Notes: generated by a model from the letters alone, not told the origin. A stretch of 64,000 nucleotides of DNA from an uncultured Dokdonia sp. (GCF_947492535.1 NZ_CANLNH010000004.1:1-64000); one strand, 5' to 3'; counted from the first letter of the stretch, positions 23,918-33,212 are shown. Numbers and translations are program-made.

Positions 23918-24793
23918 TTAAAGCTTTGCAAGAAGAACTTTCCACGCGTTATTCACATTTTGTTCAACGAGATACTCCTTTGCTTTTATATGAAGCTTTT
24001 TTAGGTCTCCCATTTGGACTAATTTAAGTATTTCTGGGGTCTCATCAACAAAATCTGAAATCTCTTCTGGTGTAGGAAGTTGTTCTACATTACCTAACAT
24101 TCCGAGGTCATTTCCTGTAAGTACAGTACTTAATCTAATAGATTCAGGAATTTGATCTATTCCTATTCCTAATTTTGCAATAGGTTTAGGAACTTCAAAC
24201 AGTCCTTTGTTAGCACGGCTATACCAATTACCACCCATACGGGCTACTTGGTCTATTTTTAACGGATCGATAGAGCCATTAGTATCTAAAACGTCATCTT
24301 TTATATGTATTTTAACAATTTCGCATATCACAAGATTTCCTGCGCCGCCTTCTGTGCCTAGTGGCTTTACTTCAATTACCTTGCATTCAAACTGCACGGG
24401 AGACTCTGCTACACGAGGAGGTTGTATTGTTTCTGAAGCAAGTTCAGTAAGTCCTGCTTTTGCAAACTCATTTACACCTTTTGGGTATGTTGTACTTGCT
24501 AAACTCATTTGTTGCACCATCGCATAGTCTACAATATTTATCGTAGTTTCAGGAACTTCTAATACATTGTCTAAGGTGTTTTTAGTGCTATTGTCACGAC
24601 CGCTTCTAGAAGGAGAAAATACTAAAATAGGCGGATTTGCACCAAAAACATTAAAAAAACTAAAAGGCGCAAGATTTACATTTCCTTGTGTATCTATAGT
24701 GCTTGCAAAAGCAATAGGACGCGGTCCTACGGCTCCTGTAAGGTGTCCAAATAGTTTAGAAATTGGGAGGTCTTTCGGATTTATCGTTTGCAT
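23918..24793 (-). CDS. Flavin reductase-like domain protein
   Basis: 291 residues from MQTINPKDLPISKLFGHL. The frame is open 15 codons upstream, but a -7 type motif (24809-24816) sits in that stretch, so the internal ATG is preferred. The FMN-binding split-barrel is marked by GAVGPRPIAFASTID, NLAPFSFFNVFGANPPILVFSPS and NTLDN. The family includes flavin reductases and related oxidoreductases that use FMN; the partner is unknown. The C-terminal 90 residues are an extra helical part. Confidence 0.9.
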   Translation of the reverse strand: MQTINPKDLPISKLFGHLTGAVGPRPIAFASTIDTQGNVNLAPFSFFNVFGANPPILVFSPSRSGRDNSTKNTLDNVLEVPETTINIVDYAMVQQMSLASTTYPKGVNEFAKAGLTELASETIQPPRVAESPVQFECKVIEVKPLGTEGGAGNLVICEIVKIHIKDDVLDTNGSIDPLKIDQVARMGGNWYSRANKGLFEVPKPIAKLGIGIDQIPESIRLSTVLTGNDLGMLGNVEQLPTPEEISDFVDETPEILKLVQMGDLKKLHIKAKEYLVEQNVNNAWKVLLAKL

Positions 24794-24808
24794 ATAAAAC
24801 GTTTTTTT

Positions 24809-24816
24809 CAAAGGTA
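24809..24816 (-). promoter_or_regulatory. Possible -7 element of the flavin reductase gene
   Basis: TACCTTTG on the minus strand, 16 bp before the chosen ATG. No clear -33 element. Confidence 0.4.
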
Positions 24817-24954
24817 GGAAAAGAGGAAACGCTATCATAAAACGAGGTATACTATAACTTAAATTCTTTCGTTTGTTGAGATGAAGAGAAGTTTTTCCTT
24901 TTTCAAGGTGTATTTTTACGACTTTAATTCTATATTTAATGAAAGTACTTTCAA

Positions 24955-26148
24955 ATGAATTTTAGCCCAAAGCCTCAATATGCGAAGTGGTTTATGATCA
25001 TATCTTCTTTAGTAATTACCACACTCATCTTGTGGAATGTACTCTTGTTTTTTGAACAATTGAAAGAATCTGAGCGTAACAAAATGGAAGTTTATGCTGC
25101 TGCTCAAAAAGCACTTGCTGAAACTTCAGATATTTTACCTAGAGGAAAACAAGCAAAACAACTAAGTGAATCATTGAGTAATTTATATTTATTAATCCTT
25201 TCTGAGAATAAAACCATACCCACACTTATATATGGTCTAGAAGAACAAACCTATGATGCTATTAATATTTCCAATAGCGATAAATTATCTCAAGCAGAGT
25301 TAGCACAACTCGCAAAAGAGTATGCAACCGCAAATGAACCTATAGATATTGTATGGGATGGTATAGCTATACAAACTATTTATTACGGAAATTCATCTAC
25401 TATAGATCAGCTTAAATACTTTCCCGTTGCACTTCTTCTTATTGTTATATTATTTATTGCTATTATTTATTTTTATTACTTAACCTCAAAATCTTCTGCG
25501 CAAAATTTGCTTTGGGCAGGCATGGCAAAAGAAACAGCACATCAAATAGGAACACCACTTTCTTCTTTGGTTGGATGGACAGAAATTTTAAAGACAGAAG
25601 ATGTCAATCCAGATTATATTAAAGAAATGGTCAAAGATATAGACCGATTGGAAACGATTACAGATCGTTTTAGTAAAATAGGTTCTGTACCAGATTTGGA
25701 AGAAGTTGATATTATACAAGAAACCAAAGTTACTTTTGATTATCTAGAAGATCGAAGTTCTAAGCTTATTAAATTTTCTATAGACCTTCCAGAGGGAGAA
25801 CTTCCTGTAAAGCTCAATAAACAGTTATATGGTTGGACGATTGAAAACATGTTTAAGAATGCCATTGATGCGATGAAAGGAAAAGGAGATTTGTCTGTGG
25901 TGATTACTCGAGATGCTAATTATGCTAAAGTGCTGATTTCAGATACGGGGAAAGGAATTCCTAAAAATAAATTTAATAGCATTTTTGAACCCGGTTTTAC
26001 AACCAAAAAACGTGGATGGGGATTAGGATTATCTCTAGCGAGAAGAATAGTAGAAGAGTATCATGATGGTAAGATAGGGGTTCTTAAAAGTGAAATAGAC
26101 AAGGGTACTACAATGCAAATTCAACTAAAACTTGTACATGATGCCTGA
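24955..26148 (+). CDS. Membrane sensor histidine kinase
   Basis: 397 residues. Two membrane helices (13-33 and 158-176) flank a periplasmic sensor part of about 120 residues with no known domain. The kinase core follows directly: the phospho-acceptor His196 in AKETAHQIGTPLSSLVGW, N-box NMFKNAIDAM, G1 DTGKGIP and G2 KKRGWGLGLSLARRIVEEY. The ETAHQIGTPLS form of the H-box is typical of Bacteroidota. No response regulator is adjacent; the NUDIX gene overlaps its 3' end. Confidence 0.92.
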   Translation: MNFSPKPQYAKWFMIISSLVITTLILWNVLLFFEQLKESERNKMEVYAAAQKALAETSDILPRGKQAKQLSESLSNLYLLILSENKTIPTLIYGLEEQTYDAINISNSDKLSQAELAQLAKEYATANEPIDIVWDGIAIQTIYYGNSSTIDQLKYFPVALLLIVILFIAIIYFYYLTSKSSAQNLLWAGMAKETAHQIGTPLSSLVGWTEILKTEDVNPDYIKEMVKDIDRLETITDRFSKIGSVPDLEEVDIIQETKVTFDYLEDRSSKLIKFSIDLPEGELPVKLNKQLYGWTIENMFKNAIDAMKGKGDLSVVITRDANYAKVLISDTGKGIPKNKFNSIFEPGFTTKKRGWGLGLSLARRIVEEYHDGKIGVLKSEIDKGTTMQIQLKLVHDA

Positions 26149-26722
26149 GTATATAAAGAATATCAAGAAGACATTACTATCAGATAATTGGGCAACACTG
26201 CATAAAGTTACGTTTGATTACAGAGATTCTAAAGGAAATTGGGAGCCTCAAGTGCGTGAAGTATATGATAGAGGTAATGGGGCTGCGGTATTATTATATA
26301 ACAAAGCATCTAAGACTGTTATTTTAACAGAACAATTCAGGATGCCTACCTATTTTAATGGAAATGATAGTGGGATGCTTATTGAAGTATGTGCAGGCTT
26401 ACTAGATGATTATGATCCAGAAACGGCTATAAAAAAAGAAATAGAAGAAGAGACGGGATACCATCTCTCTGATGTAGAGAAAGTCATGGATTTATATATG
26501 TCTCCGGGCTCTGTGACAGAAACCGTTCATTTGTTTATTGCAGGGTATACTGTAAAAGACAAGCTAAGTGAGGGTGGTGGCGTTGCTACAGAAAATGAAG
26601 ATATTTTGGTGCATGAGTACGCTTTCGCGAAAGCGTATACTATGATACAAACAGGAGAAATTAAAGATGCAAAGACAGTGATTTTATTACAGTACTTACA
26701 ATTGCAGGGAATCTTATCCTAA
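26138..26722 (+). CDS. NUDIX hydrolase, NudK-like
   Basis: 194-195 residues from the tandem ATG codons at 26138/26141, overlapping the kinase stop by 8-11 bp, so translation is probably coupled. The Nudix segment is VCAGLLDDYDPETAIKKEIEEETGY. Its pattern and SPGSVTETVHLFIAGY match the GDP-mannose pyrophosphatase (NudK) or ADP-ribose pyrophosphatase branch. It hydrolyses nucleoside diphosphate sugars; the exact substrate is unknown. The palindrome at 26618-26637 is read as EYAFAKAYTM near the C-terminus. The 3' end overlaps the convergent HIT gene by 9 bp. Confidence 0.88.
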   Translation: MMPEYIKNIKKTLLSDNWATLHKVTFDYRDSKGNWEPQVREVYDRGNGAAVLLYNKASKTVILTEQFRMPTYFNGNDSGMLIEVCAGLLDDYDPETAIKKEIEEETGYHLSDVEKVMDLYMSPGSVTETVHLFIAGYTVKDKLSEGGGVATENEDILVHEYAFAKAYTMIQTGEIKDAKTVILLQYLQLQGILS

Positions 26723-27106
26723 ATGTACTTTGATATCCTCTATTAGTTTTGTAAAATCTTCAGAAGTAAATGATGCCTTATTTACAAAACGTGCATCTTC
26801 CATCGTTTGAAGCGGAATTAAATGTACATGAACATGCGGAACCTCTAGTCCAATCACACTGACACCAATACGTTGACAAGGCACTGCTTTTTCTAACGCA
26901 ATAGCTATGTTTCTAGAAAAAGACATTAGATCTAAATAGTCTTTTTCAGAAAGATCAAAAATACGATCTACTTCTTTTTTAGGAATACAGAGTGTATGTC
27001 CTTTAGTATTAGGGTTTATATCTAATATTGCAATATGACGATCATCTTCATGAATTATATGTCCAGGAATCTCGCGATTGATGATTTTTGTAAAAATACT
27101 TGCCAT
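26714..27106 (-). CDS. HIT family protein
   Basis: 130 residues. The histidine triad is HVHVHLIP (His91, 93, 95), with the N-terminal IIHEDDRHIAILDINPNTKGHTLCIPK block. These are nucleotide hydrolases or transferases acting on dinucleoside polyphosphates or AMP-lysine type substrates. It is 4 bp downstream of greA and probably in the same transcript. Confidence 0.94.
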   Translation of the reverse strand: MASIFTKIINREIPGHIIHEDDRHIAILDINPNTKGHTLCIPKKEVDRIFDLSEKDYLDLMSFSRNIAIALEKAVPCQRIGVSVIGLEVPHVHVHLIPLQTMEDARFVNKASFTSEDFTKLIEDIKVHLG

Positions 27107-27110
27107 TATT

Positions 27111-27587
27111 TTAGTCTCTAGTAATTTCTATAATATCAAATTTCATAGCCCCTTTCGGCACTTGAATTTCAGCGACATCTCCTACTTGTTTTCCTAAGAG
27201 TCCTTTTCCAATAGGAGAATCTACAGAGATTTTTCCCGTTTTTATGTCGGCTTCATTTTGAGCAACAAGTTTATAAGTCATTTCCATTCCGTTGATTTGA
27301 TTTTTAATCTTAACGGTAGAGTGTACTAAAACTTTACTTGTGTCTAGTTGAGATTCATCTATAATACGTGCATTAGATGCAAGTTCTTCCATTTGCGAGA
27401 TACGCATTTCTAGCATTCCTTGTGCTTCTTTGGCAGCGTCATATTCGGCATTTTCACTTAAATCCCCTTTGTCTCTAGCTTCAGCGATAGCTTGAGAAGC
27501 TTTAGGACGTTCTACATCTCGTAAGTGATTAAGTTCGTCTTTAAGTTTTTGTAAACCTTCGGCAGTGTAATAATTTACTTTACCCAT
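27111..27587 (-). CDS. greA: Transcription elongation factor GreA
   Basis: 158 residues, the normal length. The N-terminal coiled coil contains EARDKGDLSENAEYDAAKEAQ with the acidic tip residues that enter the RNA polymerase secondary channel; the C-terminal FKBP-like domain has SPIGKGLLGKQVGDVAEIQVP. It rescues backtracked RNA polymerase by stimulating transcript cleavage. First gene of a greA-HIT pair. Confidence 0.97.
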   Translation of the reverse strand: MGKVNYYTAEGLQKLKDELNHLRDVERPKASQAIAEARDKGDLSENAEYDAAKEAQGMLEMRISQMEELASNARIIDESQLDTSKVLVHSTVKIKNQINGMEMTYKLVAQNEADIKTGKISVDSPIGKGLLGKQVGDVAEIQVPKGAMKFDIIEITRD

Positions 27588-27968
27588 ATTCTGTATTTTT
27601 AATGCCTTTTTAGATAGGCGTCATTGTATTGCACTCATCTTGATTTTTTCTTTTACCTACGAAACATACATTTTTCACCCTAATTTCAGAATTTATTGCT
27701 TCCGTAGCTTTGGCTATGTAATTAATAAATTACTTCATTACGGCAAAAAAGCCATATTTCTCTGTTCCAAACAAAAAGTCAAGATGAGTTTATTATATAA
27801 GAATTCCCGACAGGCCGGGAATAAAAAAATCCCACTTTCACGGGACATGTATTACGAATATACGAAATATTTTACTGGGTACGTCGTTTTGTAGTAAATT
27901 GCAAACTTTACTGGGTATGCTTTCGCGAAAGCGTACATAACTTTAATAAATACTTATAAAATACTTAC
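27588..27968. other. Gap with hairpins and a palindrome
   Basis: No convincing gene. It holds ATTCCCG / CGGGAAT (27803-27822), TCCC(ACTTTCAC)GGGA (27830-27845) followed by a T run on the minus strand, and a near-palindrome (27915-27936). The first two resemble the G/C hairpin in front of the thiamine-binding gene at about 34610. Confidence 0.5.
27915..27936. repeat. Short palindrome TTTCGCGAAAGCG (intergenic)
   Basis: GTATGCTTTCGCGAAAGCGTAC, one mismatch from a perfect 22-bp palindrome, 33 bp before the next ATG. Confidence 0.8.
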
Positions 27969-28391
27969 ATGCGTACTACCTTACTTTTTAGCTGTATCCT
28001 TTTGATGTTAGCAGGATGTTCTTCAGATGATAACAGACGTTCTAATAATCCTTTTATCGTAAATATTGGTTTTTCAATCCAATTAGGAAATATAGATGCG
28101 TTAGATTTACAAATTCCTAGTAATCCTGTGTATGTTCCTAATGGGGGTGTGCGAGGTATTTTTGTGATTAATACGGGAAGTGGTTTACTTGCGTGGGAAG
28201 CATCAGACCCGAATCATAGTCCTAATGAGTGCTCTACAATGGTGATAGATGGAATTGAGGTTGTATGCCAATGTGATGATGCACATACTTATAATCTTTT
28301 TACAGGTCAAGCATCGGGAGAGGTATTAGATTTTGCGATGATTCCTTATCGCGTAGAACAGAGCGGAGATGTGATTATCGTTTCTAATTAA
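27969..28391 (+). CDS. Small lipoprotein with a degenerate Rieske-like domain
   Basis: 140 residues. The lipobox LAGC gives lipid-modified Cys17. The mature region has HSPNECSTM, VVCQCDDAHTYNLFTGQASGEV and a final PYRVEQSGDVIIVSN strand pattern. The order resembles the Rieske [2Fe-2S] fold but the full Cys-x-His / Cys-x2-His ligand set is not present, so a cluster is doubtful. Function unknown. Ends at a strong bidirectional terminator shared with the TonB receptor gene. Confidence 0.75.
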   Translation: MRTTLLFSCILLMLAGCSSDDNRRSNNPFIVNIGFSIQLGNIDALDLQIPSNPVYVPNGGVRGIFVINTGSGLLAWEASDPNHSPNECSTMVIDGIEVVCQCDDAHTYNLFTGQASGEVLDFAMIPYRVEQSGDVIIVSN

Positions 28392-28410
28392 CTTTATGTC
28401 TTCTATATAA

Positions 28411-28450
28411 AACAGAAAAACCTGCTTAATAGCAGGTTTTTCTGTTTTTA
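28411..28450. terminator. Bidirectional terminator
   Basis: AAACAGAAAAACCTGCT / AGCAGGTTTTTCTGTTT stem between two convergent genes, with T runs in both directions. Confidence 0.85.
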
Positions 28451-28458
28451 AAATTTAA

Positions 28459-30831
28459 TTAAAACCTCAACGTAGTTCCAATTAAAAAGTTAGTTCCTGC
28501 TTGCGGGTAAAAGCCTGCGCCTTCAACCGTTGTGATTTCTCCAGGTACGCTAAAATCATCATCAAATGTAAAGAAGAATCCATTAGAGATGAATTGCTCA
28601 TCAAACACATTATTAACCAATAGATTTAAGGTGATTCCTTTAAAGAAGGCAACTTCACCTAATTCATAAGTTACATTAAAATCGTTTACAAAGTAACTAT
28701 CTAATAACGAAGTAGGACTATCTATATTTCCTAAGTATTGCTCTCCTACAAATTTTGATAAGAATTGTAGCGTAAGTCCTTTTACAGGGACATATTGAAG
28801 TGTATTACCAGCTACTACATCAGGAGAGAAAGAGATGTTTGTGTCTCCAAGATTCTGTAATACACCATCTCTTTGAAATAAGAAATCTTTATTCTTATTG
28901 GTACTTAAAGCAAGATTTGGATAGACACTTAATTTTGGAGTTAGTTGTACAGCTGCCTCTATTTCTACACCAGCTCTATAGCTCTGACCACTGTTGGTAC
29001 GTATAGGTGCTCCTACATCATCAATACCAGAAACAACGAGTTGATCACGGAAGTCTAGATAGTATCCGTTTATGTTTAATTTTACTTTATTGGTATTATA
29101 TCTCCATCCTAATTCAAAATCATTAAGACGTTCTGGTCTTGGCGCGCCATTTTCAAAATCAGTACGGTTAGGCTCACGATTTGCTCTCGCATAACTTCCG
29201 TAAAATTGATTTTTGTTATCAAGTTTATACGTAACCCCAGCTTTAGGGTTGAAAAAGCTATACGATTCGTCTACAATAAATTCTTGTACATCAGAATTAA
29301 TCCCGTCTGTTTCGTAGTTGATAAATCTTCCTTGAAGATCTCCATATACGCTCCACTGATTGTTTACTTTGTAGGTAGCTTTCGCGAAAGCGGAAAATTC
29401 CCCCTTATCGCCTGTTCCAAAATAATAGTTATCTCCTATTTCTGAGTCGCCTGCAAAACGCGCCCAAATCACTTCGCCGAAATGATCTCCAGTATACTGA
29501 CTCCAGTATAACCCTGATGTAAAATCCCACTGTGTGTCTTTATAATTTACATTGGCATTTACCACATAAAAATCATTGTCTAACCAGCGACGACGAATAA
29601 TATCTGAGGTTTCAATAGTCTCACCCCCAATTGTAATAGGAGAGATGCCATAAAACCCAAGATCGTCATCTTCTTCATATTCCTCAAAGAAACCACGCCC
29701 ATAGGTATAGTTAAAACTTAGGTTGGTGCTCCAGTTGTTATTATATCGTTGGTTCCAGTGTACTTGGTAGTGATCTTGTCTATAATCGTCTACTTGGTTT
29801 TCATGAAATCTGATGTTTCCGTTTTCATCAGTAAATTGACCTGCAGGATTGAATGTTGGGTTGTTTGCTGCCGTTTCTGCATCGACACCAAACCAAGATT
29901 GATAGGTTACTTCAGAACCTGCAAAGTTAATTACCTTAATTAAGGTGTTGTCATCTTTATAAGCTGCTTGAAGGAAGTATGATTTTAAATCTGACGATGC
30001 GCGATCTATAAATCCATCAGATTTTATTTGTGATAAACGACCTGAGATTTCGATATGATCATTTAAAAGACCTGTGCTGAACTTTACGTTGTGACGTCTT
30101 GTGCTAAAAGATCCAAACGAGTGAGATGTACTTCCATAAGCTTCATCAGAAACAGCATCTGTTAGGATGTTTAAACTTGCTCCAAAAGCACCTGGTCCGT
30201 TTGTAGAAGTTCCGACACCACGTTGTAACTGTAGATTTTCTACAGATGAGGTAAAGTCTTGAAGGTTTACAAAAAAGCTAGTTGCACTTTCGGCATCATT
30301 ATAAGGAATTCCGTTGATGGTTACATTGATTCCTTGATTTCCTGTTCCTCGCACTCTAAAACCAGTATATCCTATACCAGCACCTGCATCAGAAGTCGTC
30401 ACGACATTAGGAAGGAATTTGATTTGTGTAGCAATGTCTTGTCCTAGGTTACGCTCTGCCAATTGTTCTTTGCTCAAGTTGGAGTGGGTAATCGGAGAGT
30501 CGGCATTTACACGTACGGCACGTACAAGCACTTCGTCAAGTTTACCATCAAGTCCAAGATTAATATCTAATATGGCATCTTTAGTAACTCTAATAATATG
30601 TTCAATTTCTTGATCCATAGCGTTAAAAACAAGTGTATGGGAACCTCTTGTTAATTGGATAGCATACTTACCTTCAAAATCTGTAATTACTCCATTTGTG
30701 GTCCCTTTTTGGATCACATTAGCGCCAGGGATTGGTCCATTTAGATCACTTACTGTTCCAGAAATCGTGTAGGTTTGACCGAAACTAATCGCTGTACATA
30801 GTACAAAAATAATAGATAGGATTTTTTTCAT
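28459..30831 (-). CDS. TonB-dependent outer membrane receptor, TPP-riboswitch controlled
   Basis: 790 residues from MKKILSIIFVLC (30831); the open frame upstream belongs to the 5' UTR. A signal peptide (1-19) is followed by a CarboxypepD_reg domain (about 21-100), a plug (about 115-235; GYTGFRVRGTGNQGINVTINGIPYND lies in it) and a beta barrel ending in FLIGTTLRF. A TPP riboswitch lies in its leader, so thiamine or a precursor is the likely cargo, matching the thiamine-linked receptors predicted in Bacteroidota by riboswitch context (inference from regulation). Short palindrome at 29378-29393 is read as AFAKATYK. Confidence 0.92.
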   Translation of the reverse strand: MKKILSIIFVLCTAISFGQTYTISGTVSDLNGPIPGANVIQKGTTNGVITDFEGKYAIQLTRGSHTLVFNAMDQEIEHIIRVTKDAILDINLGLDGKLDEVLVRAVRVNADSPITHSNLSKEQLAERNLGQDIATQIKFLPNVVTTSDAGAGIGYTGFRVRGTGNQGINVTINGIPYNDAESATSFFVNLQDFTSSVENLQLQRGVGTSTNGPGAFGASLNILTDAVSDEAYGSTSHSFGSFSTRRHNVKFSTGLLNDHIEISGRLSQIKSDGFIDRASSDLKSYFLQAAYKDDNTLIKVINFAGSEVTYQSWFGVDAETAANNPTFNPAGQFTDENGNIRFHENQVDDYRQDHYQVHWNQRYNNNWSTNLSFNYTYGRGFFEEYEEDDDLGFYGISPITIGGETIETSDIIRRRWLDNDFYVVNANVNYKDTQWDFTSGLYWSQYTGDHFGEVIWARFAGDSEIGDNYYFGTGDKGEFSAFAKATYKVNNQWSVYGDLQGRFINYETDGINSDVQEFIVDESYSFFNPKAGVTYKLDNKNQFYGSYARANREPNRTDFENGAPRPERLNDFELGWRYNTNKVKLNINGYYLDFRDQLVVSGIDDVGAPIRTNSGQSYRAGVEIEAAVQLTPKLSVYPNLALSTNKNKDFLFQRDGVLQNLGDTNISFSPDVVAGNTLQYVPVKGLTLQFLSKFVGEQYLGNIDSPTSLLDSYFVNDFNVTYELGEVAFFKGITLNLLVNNVFDEQFISNGFFFTFDDDFSVPGEITTVEGAGFYPQAGTNFLIGTTLRF

Positions 30832-31021
30832 CCGTAATGTTGGTTTGTTAAGAATAAAAGAGGTAATTATTCTGGTTTTTAAATAGCCAATACCCCATAC
30901 AAACGTACGGATTTGAAGAGTCGTTTCTCTTGCGAGAAACATCTCGCCGACAAAGTATATGAAAAGAAAGCCAGCGCGCCTGCTCGCTCCTCATAAAATG
31001 TCTACTAGACATTTTTTACTC
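30832..31021 (-). other. 5' UTR between TPP aptamer and receptor start
   Basis: About 190 nt that should hold the expression platform. A perfect palindrome with AAAATGTCTA arms (30995-31015) directly follows the aptamer, and a G/C-rich imperfect stem before TTTCTTTT lies around 30968-30990 and may be the regulated terminator. Translation-level control is also possible. Confidence 0.4.
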
Positions 31022-31183
31022 GGCCGTCCCTAAACAGCATTATCTGTTCTAGGTTCAATGGGTATAATCTCAGCTTCAGGATTATTGATTGTTGATTTTG
31101 GATTTTAGATTTTAGAAATATTTGTTCTGAAATCATCAATCGTTATTCTCCAATCTCAAATCTGTAAGCACCCCTTTGAGATG
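31022..31183 (-). promoter_or_regulatory. TPP riboswitch (thi-box)
   Basis: On the minus strand the aptamer shows CTCAAAGGGGTGCTTAC, GCTGAGATTATACCC, TTGAACCTAGAACAG, then ATAATGCTGTTTAGGGA. These are the conserved P2, P4 and P5 parts of the thi-box in the right order, including the GCTGAGA and GAACCT blocks. The P3 arm is extended by an AT-rich stem of about 90 nt, which is allowed in this class. Binding of thiamine diphosphate should shut off the downstream TonB receptor. Confidence 0.92.
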
Positions 31184-31186
31184 ATG

Positions 31187-31219
31187 CAAAAGTACGATGT
31201 AAAAAAGAATAAAAGACAA
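31187..31219 (-). promoter_or_regulatory. Promoter of the riboswitch-receptor unit
   Basis: TACTTTTG (31187-31194) on the minus strand, with TTG 22 bp upstream. A start 7 nt downstream falls at the first base of the aptamer, which supports it. Confidence 0.55.
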
Positions 31220-31246
31220 GCGATTCGTAAAAAAATATTCATGTGA

Positions 31247-31648
31247 TTAAAAATCTGGTTTTTTACGACTGGCCTTCTTTTCGGCATGTTGTTTCTTGGA
31301 TTGTAATCGTTTTACCTTTGAAGCATAGGTAGGTTTTGATTTTTTACGCTTTTTAGGAGGCGTTAAGGCTTCTTCTAAAAGTTCAAAGAATCGTTTGATG
31401 ACCTGTTCTTTGTTTTTAAATTGACTTCGAGTTTGTCCAGAAGCAAGGATGAGTATTTGCTCTTTGGTAAGACGGTTGTGTAGTTTTTCGCGTAAGCGTA
31501 TTTTTTGATCTTCAGAAAACGCGTGAGAATCATGTAAAGACCAATATAATTCTATACGTGTACTTGTTTTATTAACGTGTTGCCCTCCTGGACCACTACT
31601 TCTAGTAGCTTTAAAGGTGAGTTCGTTACGGAGGAGTTCTTTATCCAC
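31247..31648 (-). CDS. arfB: Alternative ribosome-rescue factor ArfB
   Basis: 133 residues. The catalytic GGQ (residues 21-23) lies in ATRSSGPGGQHVNKTSTRIELYW. The C-terminus is strongly basic (KKRKKSKPTYASKVKRLQSKKQ), as needed to enter the empty mRNA channel. It hydrolyses peptidyl-tRNA on ribosomes stalled without a stop codon. It follows the DUF4301 gene by 10 bp and probably ends that operon. Confidence 0.94.
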   Translation of the reverse strand: MDKELLRNELTFKATRSSGPGGQHVNKTSTRIELYWSLHDSHAFSEDQKIRLREKLHNRLTKEQILILASGQTRSQFKNKEQVIKRFFELLEEALTPPKKRKKSKPTYASKVKRLQSKKQHAEKKASRKKPDF

Positions 31649-31658
31649 AGTGTTTATA

Positions 31659-33212
31659 TTACTTCATCAAATGTGCAGGCTTGAGAAGGTCGTTTACTGT
31701 TTTTACAGGATTAAATGTAATAAGAGGAACTTCTACAAAGATGGTATTCCAAAACGCCATAGCACCATTCCATAGTCCTGGGTGTTCTAAGGCTTTTATA
31801 GGTTTTTCAGCCACTGTTTTATGCGCAATAAATGCAGCTTTTGTATCTATAAACTTAGTGAGATCATATTTTTCTCCTTTGTAGTTTCTGATACCACATA
31901 CAAGATCTACTGGGTTGAAATGTGTCGCTTTTGTAACAATACTTTGCTGATGCGGATTATCAGGATCTATTTGAACACTTTCTACAATTTGAAGACTAAT
32001 ACGACCACTTTCATGCTTTACCCAAAATGGACCTCCTCCAGGCTCTCCTTCATTTTTTACCATCCCACATACACGTATGGGTTTATCGAGTTGTTCTCTA
32101 AGATATTCAATTTGATATTTCTGAGAGAATTTTTCAAAATCTCTTGCTAGTTTTAAACTAAACTCATTTTGTAGGAAATGAACAATCTCTAAAATTTCAG
32201 ATTCAGAAATTTCATGGTCATCCATTTGTTCTAAATAAGAGAATGCTTGTTGCTGTAGTTTTAAAAGTTTTCCAGCTAGTACTTTTTTATAGTACGCAAC
32301 TTCCTTTTCATATGTGTGAACAACAACATTATCTATATTTTTTATAAAAACAATATCAGCCTCTTGTTCATTGAGATTTTGAATTAAAGACCCATGACCA
32401 CCAGGTCTAAATAGCATACAGCCATTTTCTTGTCTAAAAGGATCGTTATTTTCTGTAACTGCAATGGTATCTGTAGCTGGAGATTGAAACGAATAGGTGA
32501 TATCAAAGCGTGTAGCTGTTTTTTCTTCTATACGTTTTTGAGTTTTAGAAAACTGCTTTTCAAATTTTTGATAATGCTCTTTAGAAATGGTAAAATGTAA
32601 TCGAGCAGTATCTTTTGTTTTTGCATAGAGTGCTGCTTCAAAAAGGTGTTCTTCAAATGCAGAAGCATTATGAGATTTATATTTATGAAAAGGGAAGAGT
32701 CCTTTGGGTTTGTTTCCAAAATTGAGTCCTTCTTCTTCTAACATCATTTTTACAAACCGAATGCGATTTAGATCTACATTGGTTTGGTCTTTTTTTCCGT
32801 ATACTTTTTTGAGTTTTTTACGAACTCTCTTATAGAAAGGAAAGCTATCAAGGCCTACAAAAAACAGCCGTAAGTCTTGCGCTTTTTTTCTATTAATATA
32901 GGCGTTTACTGTTTCTTTAGAAGAGTCATAATCTTCTATAAACTCAAATAAAAACTTAAACATACGTGTTGCAGCACCTGAAGCAGGTATGAATTTGAGT
33001 AAGTCTAATGACGCTCTTTGCTTTTCAAAATAAGTGATAAATGTTTCTTCTTCTTCTTTTGTATATGCATAGATTCCGTGACCAATAATCGCAGGATCTC
33101 TTAAATCTATATAAGGTAACCCTTGTTTAAACAGTTCAATTTGACTGTATACTTGCTCTTGAGAAATTCCTTTTTTTAAGAGTGTTTCGGTATCTTTTGG
33201 CGTAAAATTCAA
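31659..33212 (-). CDS. DUF4301 family protein
   Basis: 517 residues, soluble. Typical pieces are FIPASGAATRMFKFLFEF, CMLFRPGGHGSLIQNLNEQEADIVFIKNIDNVV and KNEGEPGGGPFWVKHESG. The glycine-rich blocks and overall order suggest a nucleotidyltransferase-like fold, as in UDP-sugar pyrophosphorylases, but the family has no assigned reaction. The start overlaps the stop of the kinase gene by 4 bp (ATGA), so the two are coupled. Confidence 0.88.
   Translation of the reverse strand: MNFTPKDTETLLKKGISQEQVYSQIELFKQGLPYIDLRDPAIIGHGIYAYTKEEEETFITYFEKQRASLDLLKFIPASGAATRMFKFLFEFIEDYDSSKETVNAYINRKKAQDLRLFFVGLDSFPFYKRVRKKLKKVYGKKDQTNVDLNRIRFVKMMLEEEGLNFGNKPKGLFPFHKYKSHNASAFEEHLFEAALYAKTKDTARLHFTISKEHYQKFEKQFSKTQKRIEEKTATRFDITYSFQSPATDTIAVTENNDPFRQENGCMLFRPGGHGSLIQNLNEQEADIVFIKNIDNVVVHTYEKEVAYYKKVLAGKLLKLQQQAFSYLEQMDDHEISESEILEIVHFLQNEFSLKLARDFEKFSQKYQIEYLREQLDKPIRVCGMVKNEGEPGGGPFWVKHESGRISLQIVESVQIDPDNPHQQSIVTKATHFNPVDLVCGIRNYKGEKYDLTKFIDTKAAFIAHKTVAEKPIKALEHPGLWNGAMAFWNTIFVEVPLITFNPVKTVNDLLKPAHLMK

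Noticed and set aside
27640-27894. 84-residue plus-strand frame upstream of the lipoprotein
   Set aside because: Composition is that of AT-rich intergenic DNA and it crosses hairpins; no domain.
30832-30942. Longer N-terminus of the TonB receptor
   Set aside because: The extension has no signal peptide character; MKKILSIIFVLC at 30831 is a normal signal start and the upstream part belongs to the riboswitch leader.
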